In this document: positions 30,689 to 40,757 of the stretch, piece after piece
Position numbering within the stretch: the stretch's first letter is position 1
Layout of the letters: each line of letters begins with the position of its first letter
NCBI GenBank assembly: GCA_964525605.1
Contig: CAZGKT010000010.1
Coordinates: forward strand, 1-64,000
Direction: 5' to 3'
Length of the DNA stretch: 64,000 nt
Source: CAVTWJ01 sp964525605
GTDB lineage: Bacteria > Oederibacteriota > Muellerivitia > Muellerivitales > Muellerivitaceae
Notes under the pieces: generated by a model
The model's input: only the letters and a program-made list of their open reading frames with translations
Told to the model about the DNA's origin: nothing
Databases searched by the model: none
Position numbers and translations under genes: made by a program

Positions 30689-33142
30689 ATGCCAACTGCC
30701 CTAATCATCCATGGACATTTCTACCAGCCCCCACGGGAAAATCCCTGGACGGGGGTCATTGACGACCAGCCCAGCGCCCAGCCCTTCTGCAACTGGAACG
30801 AAAGGGTTTATTACGAGTGCTACCGGCCCAACGCCTTCGCCCGGGTCTTCGACTTAAAAAGCAACCGAATCGAGAACATCACCAATAATTACGAATTCCT
30901 CAACTTCAACATTGGGCCCACCCTTTTATCCTGGATGGAGGTTTATCATCCGGGAACCTATAAAAAGATCCTGGCCGCGGACCGGGAAAGCCTGAAACGC
31001 AACGACGGTCACGGAAACGCCATCGCCCAGGGTTATAACCACGCCATCCTTCCACTTTGCAATGACGCCGACCGAATCACCCAGGTCAAGTGGGGTGTGG
31101 CTGACTTCAAGTTTCGTTTTGGCCGTGACCCCGAGTCCCTCTGGTGCCCGGAAACCGCCTGCGATGACGCCACCCTCTCGGTGCTCATTGATGAGGGTTT
31201 GAAATACGTCATTCTTTCCCCTGTCCAAGCTCAAAGGATAAGGCCTCTCTCCGGGGGCGATTGGCACGATGTTTCTAACAGCAGTATCGATCCCACCATG
31301 CCTTACCGCTATTTCCACCGGGATGGTTCGGGCCGCTTTATTGATCTTTTCTTCTACGACATGAATATTGCCAAGTCGATCGCCTTTGAGGGGGCCTTGA
31401 TCAGCTCCCAAGCCCTCCTGGAACGCATCGGCCGGGCGGGGGGGGGCGATGGCCGGGTCATCCAAGCCGCTACCGACGGAGAATCCTATGGTCACCACAC
31501 CAAATTTGGGGACCGAAGCCTGGCCTATGCCCTCGAAGTCGAAGCTGGAAATCGCAACTACTGGGTGACTAATTACGGGGCCTTTCTTGTAAAGCATCCT
31601 CCTTATATGGAGGTGGAAATAAAGGCCGGGGACGAAGGCAAGGGAACCTCCTGGAGCTGTGCCCATGGTGTGGGCCGTTGGTACCGGGATTGTGGATGCC
31701 AGACGGGGGGGCGGGAAGGTTGGGATCAGAAATGGCGGGGACCTCTGCGCCGGGCCTTCGATTGCGTTCGGGACATGGTTAATCATTATTTTGAGGCGGA
31801 GAAGGGAAAACTTTTCAAAGACCCCTGGGTTGCCCGCAACGATTACATTCAGCTGATCCTCGATCCTAAAGCCTCCCGGGAAAAATTCCTGGAAAACCAG
31901 GCTGGAAGGCCGTTGACGGCCGAGGAAAGGGTTCGCGCCCTGACTCATTTGGAAATTCAGCGAAATTCCATGCTCATGTACACCAGTTGCGGCTGGTTCT
32001 TCACCGAGATTTCCGGCATCGAGACGACTCAGGTCATGAAATACGCCGCCCGCATTTTTGATTTCCTGTCCGATCTGGGTCTACCTTCCCCTGAGAAAGC
32101 CTTCCTCGAGATCCTGGCTGAGGCAAAGAGCAATATTCCGGAATTAGGAACGGGAGCCGACGTATACCATCGTTTCGCTCAATCCGCCCGGGTGACACCC
32201 GAGGGGGTAGCCGCCCACTTGGCCATCTCTTCTTTGGTCAATCATCCGCCCGCCAAGGATGTTGTTGGGGGCTATATGTATGAAATGAAAGATCAGCGGA
32301 AGGAAACCCACGGCCGGTATACCCTCATGACGGGTAGTGTCACCCTGGAAGAAACCATGAGTCGCCGCCAGTTCCGGTTGGCCGTGGCCGGGTTGCACCT
32401 GGGGGGAATCGATTTTTACGGAGCCGTCAAGGCTTATCCGGGAGACGCGTCCTTTTTGATGTCGGCCGAGAAGCTCTGGGACGAGTTTTATATCGTTTCA
32501 TTGCCGAAACTTTTGAGACTTATTCAGGACCAATTTGGACCCAACGAGTTTGGGGTGGAACAGCTTCTGCCCGAATCCAGGCAGAGGATTTTTCAGGGGA
32601 TTTACGGAACCCTGGTGGAAAGGTTTTCCGAGCAGTATGTGCGTCTCTACGAGGACAACCGGCGAAACCTGGAAATGCTCCAAGCGGTGGGGTTCGAACT
32701 GCCCAAAGAAATAAGGGCCGCCGCCGAGTTCACCTTTGGAAAGTTGTTCGAGGACCAAATTCAGAAAAAGGAATGGTTTAAGGATCCGGAAGGCTACCGT
32801 GAAATGATGGAACTGGCCGACCAGGTCACTCAGCACGGCTATCAGGTGGATCGGTTCGTGGCCGAGCATACCTTCCGCAACCTCATCACGGAGATCGTAG
32901 AAAAGGCGGTTGCCGATCCGACCGAGGAGAACCTGGGGGCGGCACTGGCGGTTGTTCATTTAACCAAGAAACTCGGGTTGAACCACAATCTTTACCTGGG
33001 TCAGGAAGCTGTTTTTGAAGCCGCTGAAAAACCCACCGATTTCTCCAAGTTTGTCCCGCTTTCGGACCTTTTGGATCTTCGGACCGATCTTTTGCTGGCC
33101 AAAAACAAGGAACAGGTCAAACCCGTAACCCCCTCGGCTTGA
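30689..33142 (+). CDS. glycoside hydrolase family 57 / DUF3536 protein
   Basis: 817 aa. The N-terminal GH57 domain has the usual start (HGHFYQPPRENPW), nucleophile region WCPETACD (about residue 155) and acid/base region ATDGESYGHH (about residue 261). The C-terminal half is a DUF3536-type helical region (RRQFRLAVAGLHLGGIDFYGAVKAY). GH57 enzymes act on alpha-glucans as amylases, 4-alpha-glucanotransferases or branching enzymes. GAGGAAAA precedes ATG 30689. It is followed by GlgB, which points to glycogen-type storage. Confidence 0.88.
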   Translation: MPTALIIHGHFYQPPRENPWTGVIDDQPSAQPFCNWNERVYYECYRPNAFARVFDLKSNRIENITNNYEFLNFNIGPTLLSWMEVYHPGTYKKILAADRESLKRNDGHGNAIAQGYNHAILPLCNDADRITQVKWGVADFKFRFGRDPESLWCPETACDDATLSVLIDEGLKYVILSPVQAQRIRPLSGGDWHDVSNSSIDPTMPYRYFHRDGSGRFIDLFFYDMNIAKSIAFEGALISSQALLERIGRAGGGDGRVIQAATDGESYGHHTKFGDRSLAYALEVEAGNRNYWVTNYGAFLVKHPPYMEVEIKAGDEGKGTSWSCAHGVGRWYRDCGCQTGGREGWDQKWRGPLRRAFDCVRDMVNHYFEAEKGKLFKDPWVARNDYIQLILDPKASREKFLENQAGRPLTAEERVRALTHLEIQRNSMLMYTSCGWFFTEISGIETTQVMKYAARIFDFLSDLGLPSPEKAFLEILAEAKSNIPELGTGADVYHRFAQSARVTPEGVAAHLAISSLVNHPPAKDVVGGYMYEMKDQRKETHGRYTLMTGSVTLEETMSRRQFRLAVAGLHLGGIDFYGAVKAYPGDASFLMSAEKLWDEFYIVSLPKLLRLIQDQFGPNEFGVEQLLPESRQRIFQGIYGTLVERFSEQYVRLYEDNRRNLEMLQAVGFELPKEIRAAAEFTFGKLFEDQIQKKEWFKDPEGYREMMELADQVTQHGYQVDRFVAEHTFRNLITEIVEKAVADPTEENLGAALAVVHLTKKLGLNHNLYLGQEAVFEAAEKPTDFSKFVPLSDLLDLRTDLLLAKNKEQVKPVTPSA

Positions 33143-33305
33143 GAAGATCAAATCGTTTATCCCATAGCCCAAAGAAAGGCAGCGGTTTTAAACTGAAAAC
33201 GCCTCATTGACCCCTGGTAGCTTGCCGGTGATTGGGTTTTTCTTATCCGCTCCCTTCTGTGTTAATCTGTATTCTCGAAAAACAACTCTTTTCAGGAGTG
33301 TTTAA

Positions 33306-35597
33306 GTGTCGGCCTCCCCCAAAAAAGCCAAACCATCCAAATCTACAAAAAAGACCAAGACCCCGTCTCGTGATAGCCGTGCTGTCAAAGGAACTTCAGA
33401 GAAAATCTCGGCCGCCAAGGGCCCGGCCCTTCCCTCTTCAGCCCAGGCGATCCTTCGTTTCCAGCAGAGAGACCCCCATTCTTATTTGGGCCTCCATCCA
33501 AATGCGGAGGGTGTCACCTTCCGCGTCTACCGCCCCGATGCCCTATCAGTTTCGATTTTGGAGGAAAAATCGTCCCTTCTTACCTTGCAGTCCCTGGGGC
33601 AAGGTTTTTTCGAGGGGCATTTAAAAGCTAAAAAAGACATGGGGCCCTATCTGGTTCAGGTGGTTTACCCGCAGGACCGCACTTTTCAATATTGGGACCC
33701 CTATGCCTTCTGGCCGACCCTTGGCGAGATGGATCTTTACCTTTTGGGTGAGGGAAACCACGAGAGGCTTTACGAAAAAATGGGCGCCCACGTCATGCAA
33801 TGGCAGGGTGTCACCGGCGTGGCTTTCGCGGTATGGGCTCCAGGTGCCAAGAGCGTCAGTCTCGTGGGAGATTTCAATGGATGGGATGGGCGCCTGCATC
33901 AGATGCGCAGTCTTGGCGCCTCGGGTATTTGGGAAATCTTCATGCCTGAATTGCGGGCCGAGGATAAATACAAGTTTGAGATTCGACCCTCTCAGGGCGG
34001 GTATCTTTTGAAAGCGGATCCCTATGCTTTCGAGGCGGAAAAACCCCCCAAGACCGCCTCGGTTATCTACCAGAGCAAATACCGGTTCGCGGACAGGGAT
34101 TGGATGGGTCAAAGGGCCCAAACCGCCAGCCTTAAAAAAGCGGTCTCCATTTACGAACTGCATCTGGAATCCTGGAAAAAAGTTCCGGAAGAGAATAACC
34201 GCCCCCTCACCTATCGGGAGATGGCGGAAGAACTGGCCGAGTACCTTAATGAACTTGGTTTTACCCATGTGGAGTTGATGCCGGTGATGGAACATCCTTT
34301 TGGCGGGTCTTGGGGATATCAGGTTTCTTCTTATTACGCTCCGACTTCACGGTTCGGCACTCCGGACGATTTCAAATATTTCGTGAACCATCTGCACCAG
34401 AAGGGGATAGGGGTCATTTTGGACTGGGTGCCCGCCCATTTTCCGAAGGATGATTTTGCTCTTGGGCGTTTCGACGGCACCGGTCTTTACGAGCATATCG
34501 ACCCCCGGCAGGGGGAACACCCCGACTGGGGAACCTACGTTTTCAATTTTGGACGCAATGAAGTTCGAAATTTCCTTCTTTCCAATGCCCTCTACTGGTT
34601 CTCCGAATTCCATGTGGACGGCCTGAGGCTGGACGCGGTGGCTTCCATGCTTTATCTGGACTACAGCCGGCAAGAGGGTGAGTGGATCCCCAATCAGTTC
34701 GGGGGCAATGAAAATCTGGAAGCCATCTCCTTTCTTAAAAAACTGAACGAACAAGTGTACGCGAAGTTTCCCGGGGCCTTGATGATTGCTGAAGAATCCA
34801 CTGCCTGGCCCGGAGTGAGCAAGCCCACCTACACGGGCGGGTTGGGGTTTGGTTACAAATGGAACATGGGCTGGATGCACGACACCCTTTATTACTTTAG
34901 CCGCGACCCCATCCACCGGCGGTACCACCACAACAACCTGACCTTTGGTTTCCTTTATGCCTGGAGCGAAAATTTTATTCTGCCCCTTTCCCACGACGAA
35001 GTGGTCCACGGGAAATGCTCGATGATCGACAAGATGCCGGGGGACAGGTGGCAGAAGTTCGCGAATTTGCGCTCCCTTTACGGCTACATGTGGGCCCACC
35101 CGGGCAAGAAACTGCTCTTTATGGGCAGTGAATTTGGACAGTTCAGCGAATGGAATCATAACCAGAGCATGGATTGGCACCTCACCCAATACGCGGATCA
35201 CTGGCGTTTGCAGGACCTGATCCGGGATTTGAATAAACTCTATAAAGAAAATCCGGCCCTACACGAAGCCGATTCGGACCCGGCGGGCTTCCAATGGGTG
35301 GATGTGAACAACGCCGACGAGAATATCGTGGCGTTTCTGCGCAAGTCTCCTTCGACGGGCAAGCAGATTCTTTGCGTAGGTAATTTCTCACCCGTGATTC
35401 GTTACAACTACCGGGTGGGACTGCCCAAGTGGGGTTATTACAAAGAAGTTCTGAACACCGATTCTCACATCTATGGCGGTAGTAATTTTGGCAACAACGG
35501 CGGAGTCCATTCTGAAGACATCCCTTACCAGGGGCAGCCTCATTCAACCGTTCTTAATCTTCCGCCTTTGGCGACACTGTGGTTTGAAGCGCCCTAA
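33306..35597 (+). CDS. glgB: 1,4-alpha-glucan branching enzyme
   Basis: 763 aa from GTG 33306 (AGGAG at 33293-33297). A Lys/Ser-rich N-terminal tail (about 45 residues), then two CBM48-like beta domains and the GH13 barrel. Catalytic residues: nucleophile D443 in DGLRLDAVASM, acid/base in MIAEESTAW and the third Asp in LSHDEVVHGK. It makes alpha-1,6 branches in glycogen. The long basic tail is unusual for GlgB. Paired with the GH57 enzyme upstream. Confidence 0.94.
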   Translation: MSASPKKAKPSKSTKKTKTPSRDSRAVKGTSEKISAAKGPALPSSAQAILRFQQRDPHSYLGLHPNAEGVTFRVYRPDALSVSILEEKSSLLTLQSLGQGFFEGHLKAKKDMGPYLVQVVYPQDRTFQYWDPYAFWPTLGEMDLYLLGEGNHERLYEKMGAHVMQWQGVTGVAFAVWAPGAKSVSLVGDFNGWDGRLHQMRSLGASGIWEIFMPELRAEDKYKFEIRPSQGGYLLKADPYAFEAEKPPKTASVIYQSKYRFADRDWMGQRAQTASLKKAVSIYELHLESWKKVPEENNRPLTYREMAEELAEYLNELGFTHVELMPVMEHPFGGSWGYQVSSYYAPTSRFGTPDDFKYFVNHLHQKGIGVILDWVPAHFPKDDFALGRFDGTGLYEHIDPRQGEHPDWGTYVFNFGRNEVRNFLLSNALYWFSEFHVDGLRLDAVASMLYLDYSRQEGEWIPNQFGGNENLEAISFLKKLNEQVYAKFPGALMIAEESTAWPGVSKPTYTGGLGFGYKWNMGWMHDTLYYFSRDPIHRRYHHNNLTFGFLYAWSENFILPLSHDEVVHGKCSMIDKMPGDRWQKFANLRSLYGYMWAHPGKKLLFMGSEFGQFSEWNHNQSMDWHLTQYADHWRLQDLIRDLNKLYKENPALHEADSDPAGFQWVDVNNADENIVAFLRKSPSTGKQILCVGNFSPVIRYNYRVGLPKWGYYKEVLNTDSHIYGGSNFGNNGGVHSEDIPYQGQPHSTVLNLPPLATLWFEAP

Positions 35598-35701
35598 TCT
35601 TCATTAATCCATTAAACGATCGATGGCTGTGGTTTCTTCGTAGGTGCTATTCGCATTCGTGAAGATGGAAGTTGACGTTGCGGCTCAGGGAGATACCCCC
35701 C

Positions 35702-35707
35702 TATAAT
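35702..35707 (+). promoter_or_regulatory. -10 element of a putative accA promoter
   Basis: A perfect TATAAT lies 39 bases before the accA start. The nearest TTGACG (35672-35677) is 24 bases upstream, too far for a standard -35, so the -35 is uncertain. Confidence 0.5.
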
Positions 35708-35745
35708 GACCCGGTTTTGAAGCCCCTTTCACGCACAAGGAAGCC

Positions 35746-36594
35746 ATGAAGACCAAGACGCCACCCAAAAAAGTCAAACCAAAGTCCCAAAAAGCACTAT
35801 CGCCCTGGGATCGAGTTCAGTTGGCGCGGCATTCCCAGCGCCCCTTTACGATGGACTATATTCCTCGCGTATTTACCGATTTCGTGGAGATCCATGGGGA
35901 CCGTGCCTTCGGGGATGATCCCGCGTCCGTGACCGGGTTCGCCTATTTGGACGGTCAGCCGGTGGCTATTGTGGGCCAGCAAAAGGGCCACGACACCAAA
36001 GAGAATCTACGCCGAAATTTCGGAATGTCCCAACCCGAAGGCTATCGAAAAGCCTTGCGGGTGATGAAACTTGCTGAAAAGTTTCACAAGCCAGTCATTA
36101 CCTTTATAGATACCGCCGGGGCTTTTCCGGGCCTAGGGGGCGAGGAAAGAGGCCAAGCGGAAGCCATCGCCCGCAATCTGTTGGAAATGGCCAAGCTTCG
36201 AACCCCGATTATCGCCGTAATTTTGGGAGAAGGTGGAAGCGGAGGGGCCATCGGGATTGGTGTCGCGAATAAAGTCTTGATGATGGAAAACGCGTGGTAC
36301 TCCGTGATTTCCCCCGAAGGGTGCGCGGCCATCCTTTGGAATGACCGGGAAAAGATCCAACAAGCGGCTGAGGTTCTCAAGCTCTCGGCCTCTGAACTGT
36401 TGAAGTTCAAAATTGTGGATGAGATCATTCCCGAACCGGTCGGGGGCGCTCACGACGACTACGACCAAATCGCCTCTCGATTGAAAACATCGCTTTTAAA
36501 GCATCTCAAACCCCTCTTGAAAATGAGTCCTAAGGCCCTGGAAGACCAACGCTACAAGAAGTTCCGCGCCATGGGCATCTTCAAGGAAAAATAA
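35746..36594 (+). CDS. accA: acetyl-CoA carboxylase carboxyltransferase subunit alpha
   Basis: 282 aa. With AccD it moves the carboxyl group from biotin to acetyl-CoA, making malonyl-CoA for fatty acid synthesis. Typical stretches: PWDRVQLARHSQRPFTMDYI, FGMSQPEGYRKALR, FIDTAGAFPGLGGEERGQAEAIA and GEGGSGGAIGIGV. It is shorter at the N-terminus than the usual 315-320 residues. No accD is nearby. Confidence 0.92.
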   Translation: MKTKTPPKKVKPKSQKALSPWDRVQLARHSQRPFTMDYIPRVFTDFVEIHGDRAFGDDPASVTGFAYLDGQPVAIVGQQKGHDTKENLRRNFGMSQPEGYRKALRVMKLAEKFHKPVITFIDTAGAFPGLGGEERGQAEAIARNLLEMAKLRTPIIAVILGEGGSGGAIGIGVANKVLMMENAWYSVISPEGCAAILWNDREKIQQAAEVLKLSASELLKFKIVDEIIPEPVGGAHDDYDQIASRLKTSLLKHLKPLLKMSPKALEDQRYKKFRAMGIFKEK

Positions 36595-36620
36595 CAGCGG
36601 TTTTTCCGAAGGATCTTTTC

Positions 36621-37376
36621 ATGATCAGCCCCAGCCGATTCTTTATAGTGTTCTCCTGTTTTTTTCTCCTATCCCTTATTCCAATTCGCGCGGTGACGGG
36701 GCCTCGAATTATTCTTTACGCCGCGCATGGGGGGGCGGACAAGGGGGTTAGCGCGGATGGGGAGGTTGAGAAAGACTGGACCCTGCGTTTAGGCATTGCC
36801 CTTCAAAAAGTTCTTGCAGCGGATGGGTTTGACGTGGTGATGATCCGTACCAAGGATGAATCCCTCGCGAACGACGCTTGGGTCAATCAAGCGAATGCTT
36901 CGGGGGCCGCGGCCGCTGTCATTCTTCATGCGGACCGGGAATGGACCGGCAGGGTCAAGGGGCCCTGGGTGATCGTCGAGCCTCCCACCGGTTTTGGATC
37001 TCCCGACAGTCAGATGATCCAACGATGGGGAACCATGCCTTATTCCCAATTTCGACAAAGCCTCCATCTCGCCAAGATCCTGACCCAAGCCTGGGGCGTG
37101 AATTCCCAGCTTTCCTCCCTTTCCGACGGTCGGGCATTGCCTGGGGAGATTCCCTCTCCTGATGGCCGGATCTTGGCTTCTCCTCATCAGTCCCTTCGGG
37201 ACCTGGTCATTCCGGCCGTAGTCGTGGAGCCGCTTTTTTTGACCTCCGAACAGGATATTAAAATTTTCTCGACCGACCAGGGAATACAGGATTTTGCAAC
37301 GAAAACGGCCAGTGGTATTCATACCTACTTCCAAATGCCCCCCCCAGCAACCTCTTCCGAGGTTCGCCCGAAATGA
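36621..37376 (+). CDS. N-acetylmuramoyl-L-alanine amidase (Amidase_3)
   Basis: 251 aa. Signal peptide (about residues 1-26). The zinc-binding pattern of Amidase_3 is kept: H36 in AAHGG, E50 in VEKD, a His in VILHAD and the catalytic Glu in VVVEPLFLTS. The usual DPGHGG reads YAAHGG. It would cleave stem peptides from the glycan strand in the periplasm. ATGA overlap with the next gene suggests an operon with the GerMN protein. Confidence 0.82.
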   Translation: MISPSRFFIVFSCFFLLSLIPIRAVTGPRIILYAAHGGADKGVSADGEVEKDWTLRLGIALQKVLAADGFDVVMIRTKDESLANDAWVNQANASGAAAAVILHADREWTGRVKGPWVIVEPPTGFGSPDSQMIQRWGTMPYSQFRQSLHLAKILTQAWGVNSQLSSLSDGRALPGEIPSPDGRILASPHQSLRDLVIPAVVVEPLFLTSEQDIKIFSTDQGIQDFATKTASGIHTYFQMPPPATSSEVRPK

Positions 37377-38017
37377 CAAATCCCGGCAAGACAAAAGGAC
37401 TCAGATCGGGAGGGCCGGATGTGGTTGCATGGGTTGTTCCCGCTTTGGTACTCCTGGCGCTTGGCGGCGTTTGGCGGTGGAAACAAAGCAATAAGGATAT
37501 GGTTCCCGTATCTTCCTCGCAGATGTCGGTTCAAGCTCCGCTATTTGATGCCCATGACTTGCCCATGACGATTATCGTGAAGGGGGTGGACCTCGCTTCG
37601 GGCAAGTTCATCGGAAATAAGGCGGTGATCCGCCAAAGCAAGACCCGATACAATCAGATGAAACAAACTGTTCTGGCCTATCTGCATGGCCCTCGGGAGG
37701 GGAAGTTCCAAGTGCCTGTGCCACAGGGGATGGAACTCAACCAGTTTTTCATGACGGGAGAGGGAATCGCCGTAGTGGATCTTTCCATGGCCGGGGTCAA
37801 ACACGAGTCTTTTGGGTTTTACGAGGAAGTTCTATTTGTGCGAGGCATCATTGAAACTCTGACATCCAATTTCTTCGAGGTGCGACAGGTAAAACTTCTG
37901 GTGGACGGCCAAAACGCCCAACTATTAGGTGGGCATTACGCCTTGGGAACGACGGAGGTCAATATGCCCGTGTCTCAGACTATTTCGAGGAATCTTCCCA
38001 CCGTAAACGCTCCTTAA
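37373..38017 (+). CDS. membrane-anchored GerMN-domain protein
   Basis: 214 aa. One N-terminal membrane helix (VVAWVVPALVLLALGGVW), then an extracytoplasmic GerMN domain (MTGEGIAVVDLSM, LFVRGIIETLTSNF, VRQVKLLVDGQ). GerMN domains occur in cell-wall and germination proteins; here it partners the amidase, whose stop its ATG overlaps. Confidence 0.85.
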   Translation: MTNPGKTKGLRSGGPDVVAWVVPALVLLALGGVWRWKQSNKDMVPVSSSQMSVQAPLFDAHDLPMTIIVKGVDLASGKFIGNKAVIRQSKTRYNQMKQTVLAYLHGPREGKFQVPVPQGMELNQFFMTGEGIAVVDLSMAGVKHESFGFYEEVLFVRGIIETLTSNFFEVRQVKLLVDGQNAQLLGGHYALGTTEVNMPVSQTISRNLPTVNAP

Positions 38018-38042
38018 AAGCGCAGTCTTCTTTGCTTGCAAA

Positions 38043-38063
38043 GGGCTAAAAAGCCCGTTATTT
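38043..38063 (+). terminator. weak hairpin after the GerMN gene
   Basis: GGGC (38043-38046) and GCCC (38053-38056) flank an A-rich loop and are followed by GTTATTTT. A weak terminator candidate only. Confidence 0.3.
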
Positions 38064-38085
38064 TCGATGCCTCAATTTAGAAAAA

Positions 38086-40752
38086 ATGGAAACTTCCTTG
38101 GAAAACTCGAACGAAAACCAATTGCCGAGCGCTTACAACCCCAAAGAGGTTGAAGATCGCTGGTATCAGCTATGGGAAAAGTCTGGAGATTTCATCGCCG
38201 ACGCCAATTCCCCCAAACCCCCTTTCACCATGGTGATCCCTCCTCCCAACGTGACGGGGAGTCTCCATATGGGACATGCCCTTAACAACAGCCTGCAGGA
38301 CCTAGTGGCTCGCTACCGCCGCATGAATGGGTTCAATGTGCTCTGGGTGCCGGGATGTGACCATGCGGGGATCGCGACCCAGAACGTCGTGGAGAAAGAA
38401 CTAAAAAAAGAAGGCAAGAGCCGTCATGACCTGGGGCGGGAAGCATTTATCGAGCGTACTTGGAAATGGAAGGAACAATACGGCGCCACGATCATGCGCC
38501 AATTGTGCAAACTGGGTTCTTCCTGCGACTGGAGCCGCGAACGGTTCACCATGGATGAGGGCCTTTCCAAAGCCGTGCAGGAAGTTTTCATCTCCCTCTA
38601 CAACGAGAAACTGATCTACCAGGATTATTACTTGATCAACTGGTGCCCCCGTTGCCAGACGGCTTTGTCCGACATCGAGGTGGAACACAAGACGGTGCAG
38701 GGTGCCTTTTATCACATTCGCTATCCCTTTGCGCATGACCCCGCCAATGGTTTGGAAGTCGCTACAACCCGCCCTGAGACCCTTTTGGGCGACACCGCAG
38801 TGGCTGTTCATCCGGAGGACGAACGTTACACCGGGCTGGCGGGAAAATCCGTGACGCTGCCTCTCTTGAACCGGCCCATTCCGGTCATCGCCGATACCTA
38901 CGTGGATCGGGCCTTCGGTACGGGGGTGGTCAAGATCACTCCCGCCCATGACTTCAATGACTTCCAGGTGGGGAACCGCCATAAGCTCGAACGGATCAAT
39001 ATCCTCAACCCGGATGGGAGCCTGAACGAGAACGCGGGACCCTACAAGGGAATGGATCGCTTCGAGGCCCGCAAGAAGATCATCGCGGACCTGGAAGCCC
39101 AGGGCTTTTTATTGAAAGTGGAACCCCTCGAGCATAACGTCGGCCATTGCTACCGATGCGGCACGGTGGTGGAGCCCTATTATTCCAAGCAATGGTTCGT
39201 GCGCATGAAACCAATGGCGGAGACCGCCCTTCAGGCGGTGGCCGACGGAAAGACCAAATTCGTACCCGAAATGTGGCGCGTTGAATACGAACGCTGGCTT
39301 TCAGGTATCCAGGACTGGTGCATCAGCCGTCAGATCTGGTGGGGGCATCGCATCCCGGTTTATACCTGTTCCCAGGGACATGCCTTCGCTTCCAAACCGA
39401 ACCCGACCTCTTGTCCCCAATGCGGGGACAAAAAACTCACCCAGGATCCGGACGTTCTGGACACCTGGTTCTCCTCCGGGCTCTGGCCCTTTTCCACCCT
39501 GGGTTGGCCCGAGAAGACCAAGGACCTGGCAACCTTCTATCCCACCAGCCTCATGGTGACCAGCTGGGACATTCTCACCTTCTGGGTCGCCCGAATGATG
39601 ATGTTGGGCCTGAAGTTCATGGGGCAGGTTCCCTTTAAAGAGGTTTACATCCATTCCCTGGTGGCTGACGAAGATGGAAAGAAAATGAGCAAGTCCAAGG
39701 GCAACGTGGTGGACCCGCTCCTGATGATCGACAAATACGGGACCGACGCACTCCGATTCACCATGATGAGCATTGAGACCCGCCAGCGTTATGTGGCACT
39801 GACCCCGCAAAAGCTAGAATCCTCCCGAAATTTCGTAAACAAACTTTATAACGCCACTCGGTTTGTCCTGATGACCCTCCCGCCGGAAGGAGCGGTTCCG
39901 CCAGTGGATTTGACCCGTCTGGCCCTGGAAGACAAGTGGATCCTATCCCGGCTTTCCCAAACCATCGCCGAGGTCACCGAAGACTACGAAAAATACCGTG
40001 TGGCAGAACTGGCCCAGACCCTTTACCGGTTCTTGTGGAACGAGGTTTGCGATTGGTACCTGGAAGCGGTGAAACCTCGCCTCTACAACGAGGCCGACCC
40101 GGTTGAAAAGGCGCGGGCCTTGGGTGTGCTTGTCACGGTCCTGGACGGGGTCTTGCGGCTTCTCCATCCCTGTATGCCCTTCGTCACCGAGGAGCTTTGG
40201 CATCGTTTGCCGGGCAAGAAAACTTCCATCATGAAGGCTGCCTGGCCCAAGTCCTCCGACTATCCCGTAGAAGAGGGGGCAATCACGCGGTTCGAGTTCC
40301 TAAAGGAAGTGGTGACGGCCATTCGGACGAGCCGGAGCGAGCTCAATGTGCCTCCGAGCGCCAAGATCACAGTTGCGATAGTTGGGAACCAAGAGATCCA
40401 TGATCAAACAACGGAATGTCTTCCTCTGATCCATTTCTTGACTCGGGCGGAAAAGGTGAGCCTTGAATCGAAAAGGATCCCGGGCCCGGTGGCCTTTTCT
40501 CCGATCAAAAATGGAGGAGAAGTTTATATCCTTTTGGAAGGCTTGGTGGACCTAAAGGCTGAGTCGGCCAAGTTGGAAAAGGATCGACAAAAACTGGAAA
40601 AGTACGTTTTGTCCATCGAAGCAAAGCTTCATAACGAACAGTTTGTGAAAAATGCTCCCTTAGAGTTAGTGGAAGGCGAGAAGGCCAAGCAAAAAGAGAC
40701 AAAAGATAAAATTTCTCGAATCGAGAAAAATCTGAAATTTCTTTACGGCTGA
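38086..40752 (+). CDS. valS: valyl-tRNA synthetase
   Basis: 888 aa. Charges tRNA-Val. The HIGH motif is HMGH (about residues 60-63) in PPPNVTGSLHMGHALNN; the KMSKS motif is KKMSKSKGN (about 533). Anticodon-binding domain and the C-terminal coiled coil (LEKDRQKLEKYVLSIEAKL) are present. The start has no strong ribosome site but begins with the usual SAYNPKEVEDRWYQLWE. Confidence 0.96.
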   Translation: METSLENSNENQLPSAYNPKEVEDRWYQLWEKSGDFIADANSPKPPFTMVIPPPNVTGSLHMGHALNNSLQDLVARYRRMNGFNVLWVPGCDHAGIATQNVVEKELKKEGKSRHDLGREAFIERTWKWKEQYGATIMRQLCKLGSSCDWSRERFTMDEGLSKAVQEVFISLYNEKLIYQDYYLINWCPRCQTALSDIEVEHKTVQGAFYHIRYPFAHDPANGLEVATTRPETLLGDTAVAVHPEDERYTGLAGKSVTLPLLNRPIPVIADTYVDRAFGTGVVKITPAHDFNDFQVGNRHKLERINILNPDGSLNENAGPYKGMDRFEARKKIIADLEAQGFLLKVEPLEHNVGHCYRCGTVVEPYYSKQWFVRMKPMAETALQAVADGKTKFVPEMWRVEYERWLSGIQDWCISRQIWWGHRIPVYTCSQGHAFASKPNPTSCPQCGDKKLTQDPDVLDTWFSSGLWPFSTLGWPEKTKDLATFYPTSLMVTSWDILTFWVARMMMLGLKFMGQVPFKEVYIHSLVADEDGKKMSKSKGNVVDPLLMIDKYGTDALRFTMMSIETRQRYVALTPQKLESSRNFVNKLYNATRFVLMTLPPEGAVPPVDLTRLALEDKWILSRLSQTIAEVTEDYEKYRVAELAQTLYRFLWNEVCDWYLEAVKPRLYNEADPVEKARALGVLVTVLDGVLRLLHPCMPFVTEELWHRLPGKKTSIMKAAWPKSSDYPVEEGAITRFEFLKEVVTAIRTSRSELNVPPSAKITVAIVGNQEIHDQTTECLPLIHFLTRAEKVSLESKRIPGPVAFSPIKNGGEVYILLEGLVDLKAESAKLEKDRQKLEKYVLSIEAKLHNEQFVKNAPLELVEGEKAKQKETKDKISRIEKNLKFLYG

Positions 40753-40757
40753 CCCAC

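Noticed and set aside
30926..31948. 340-codon open frame on the - strand opposite the GH57 gene
   Set aside because: Shadow of a conserved enzyme gene; no supporting motif.
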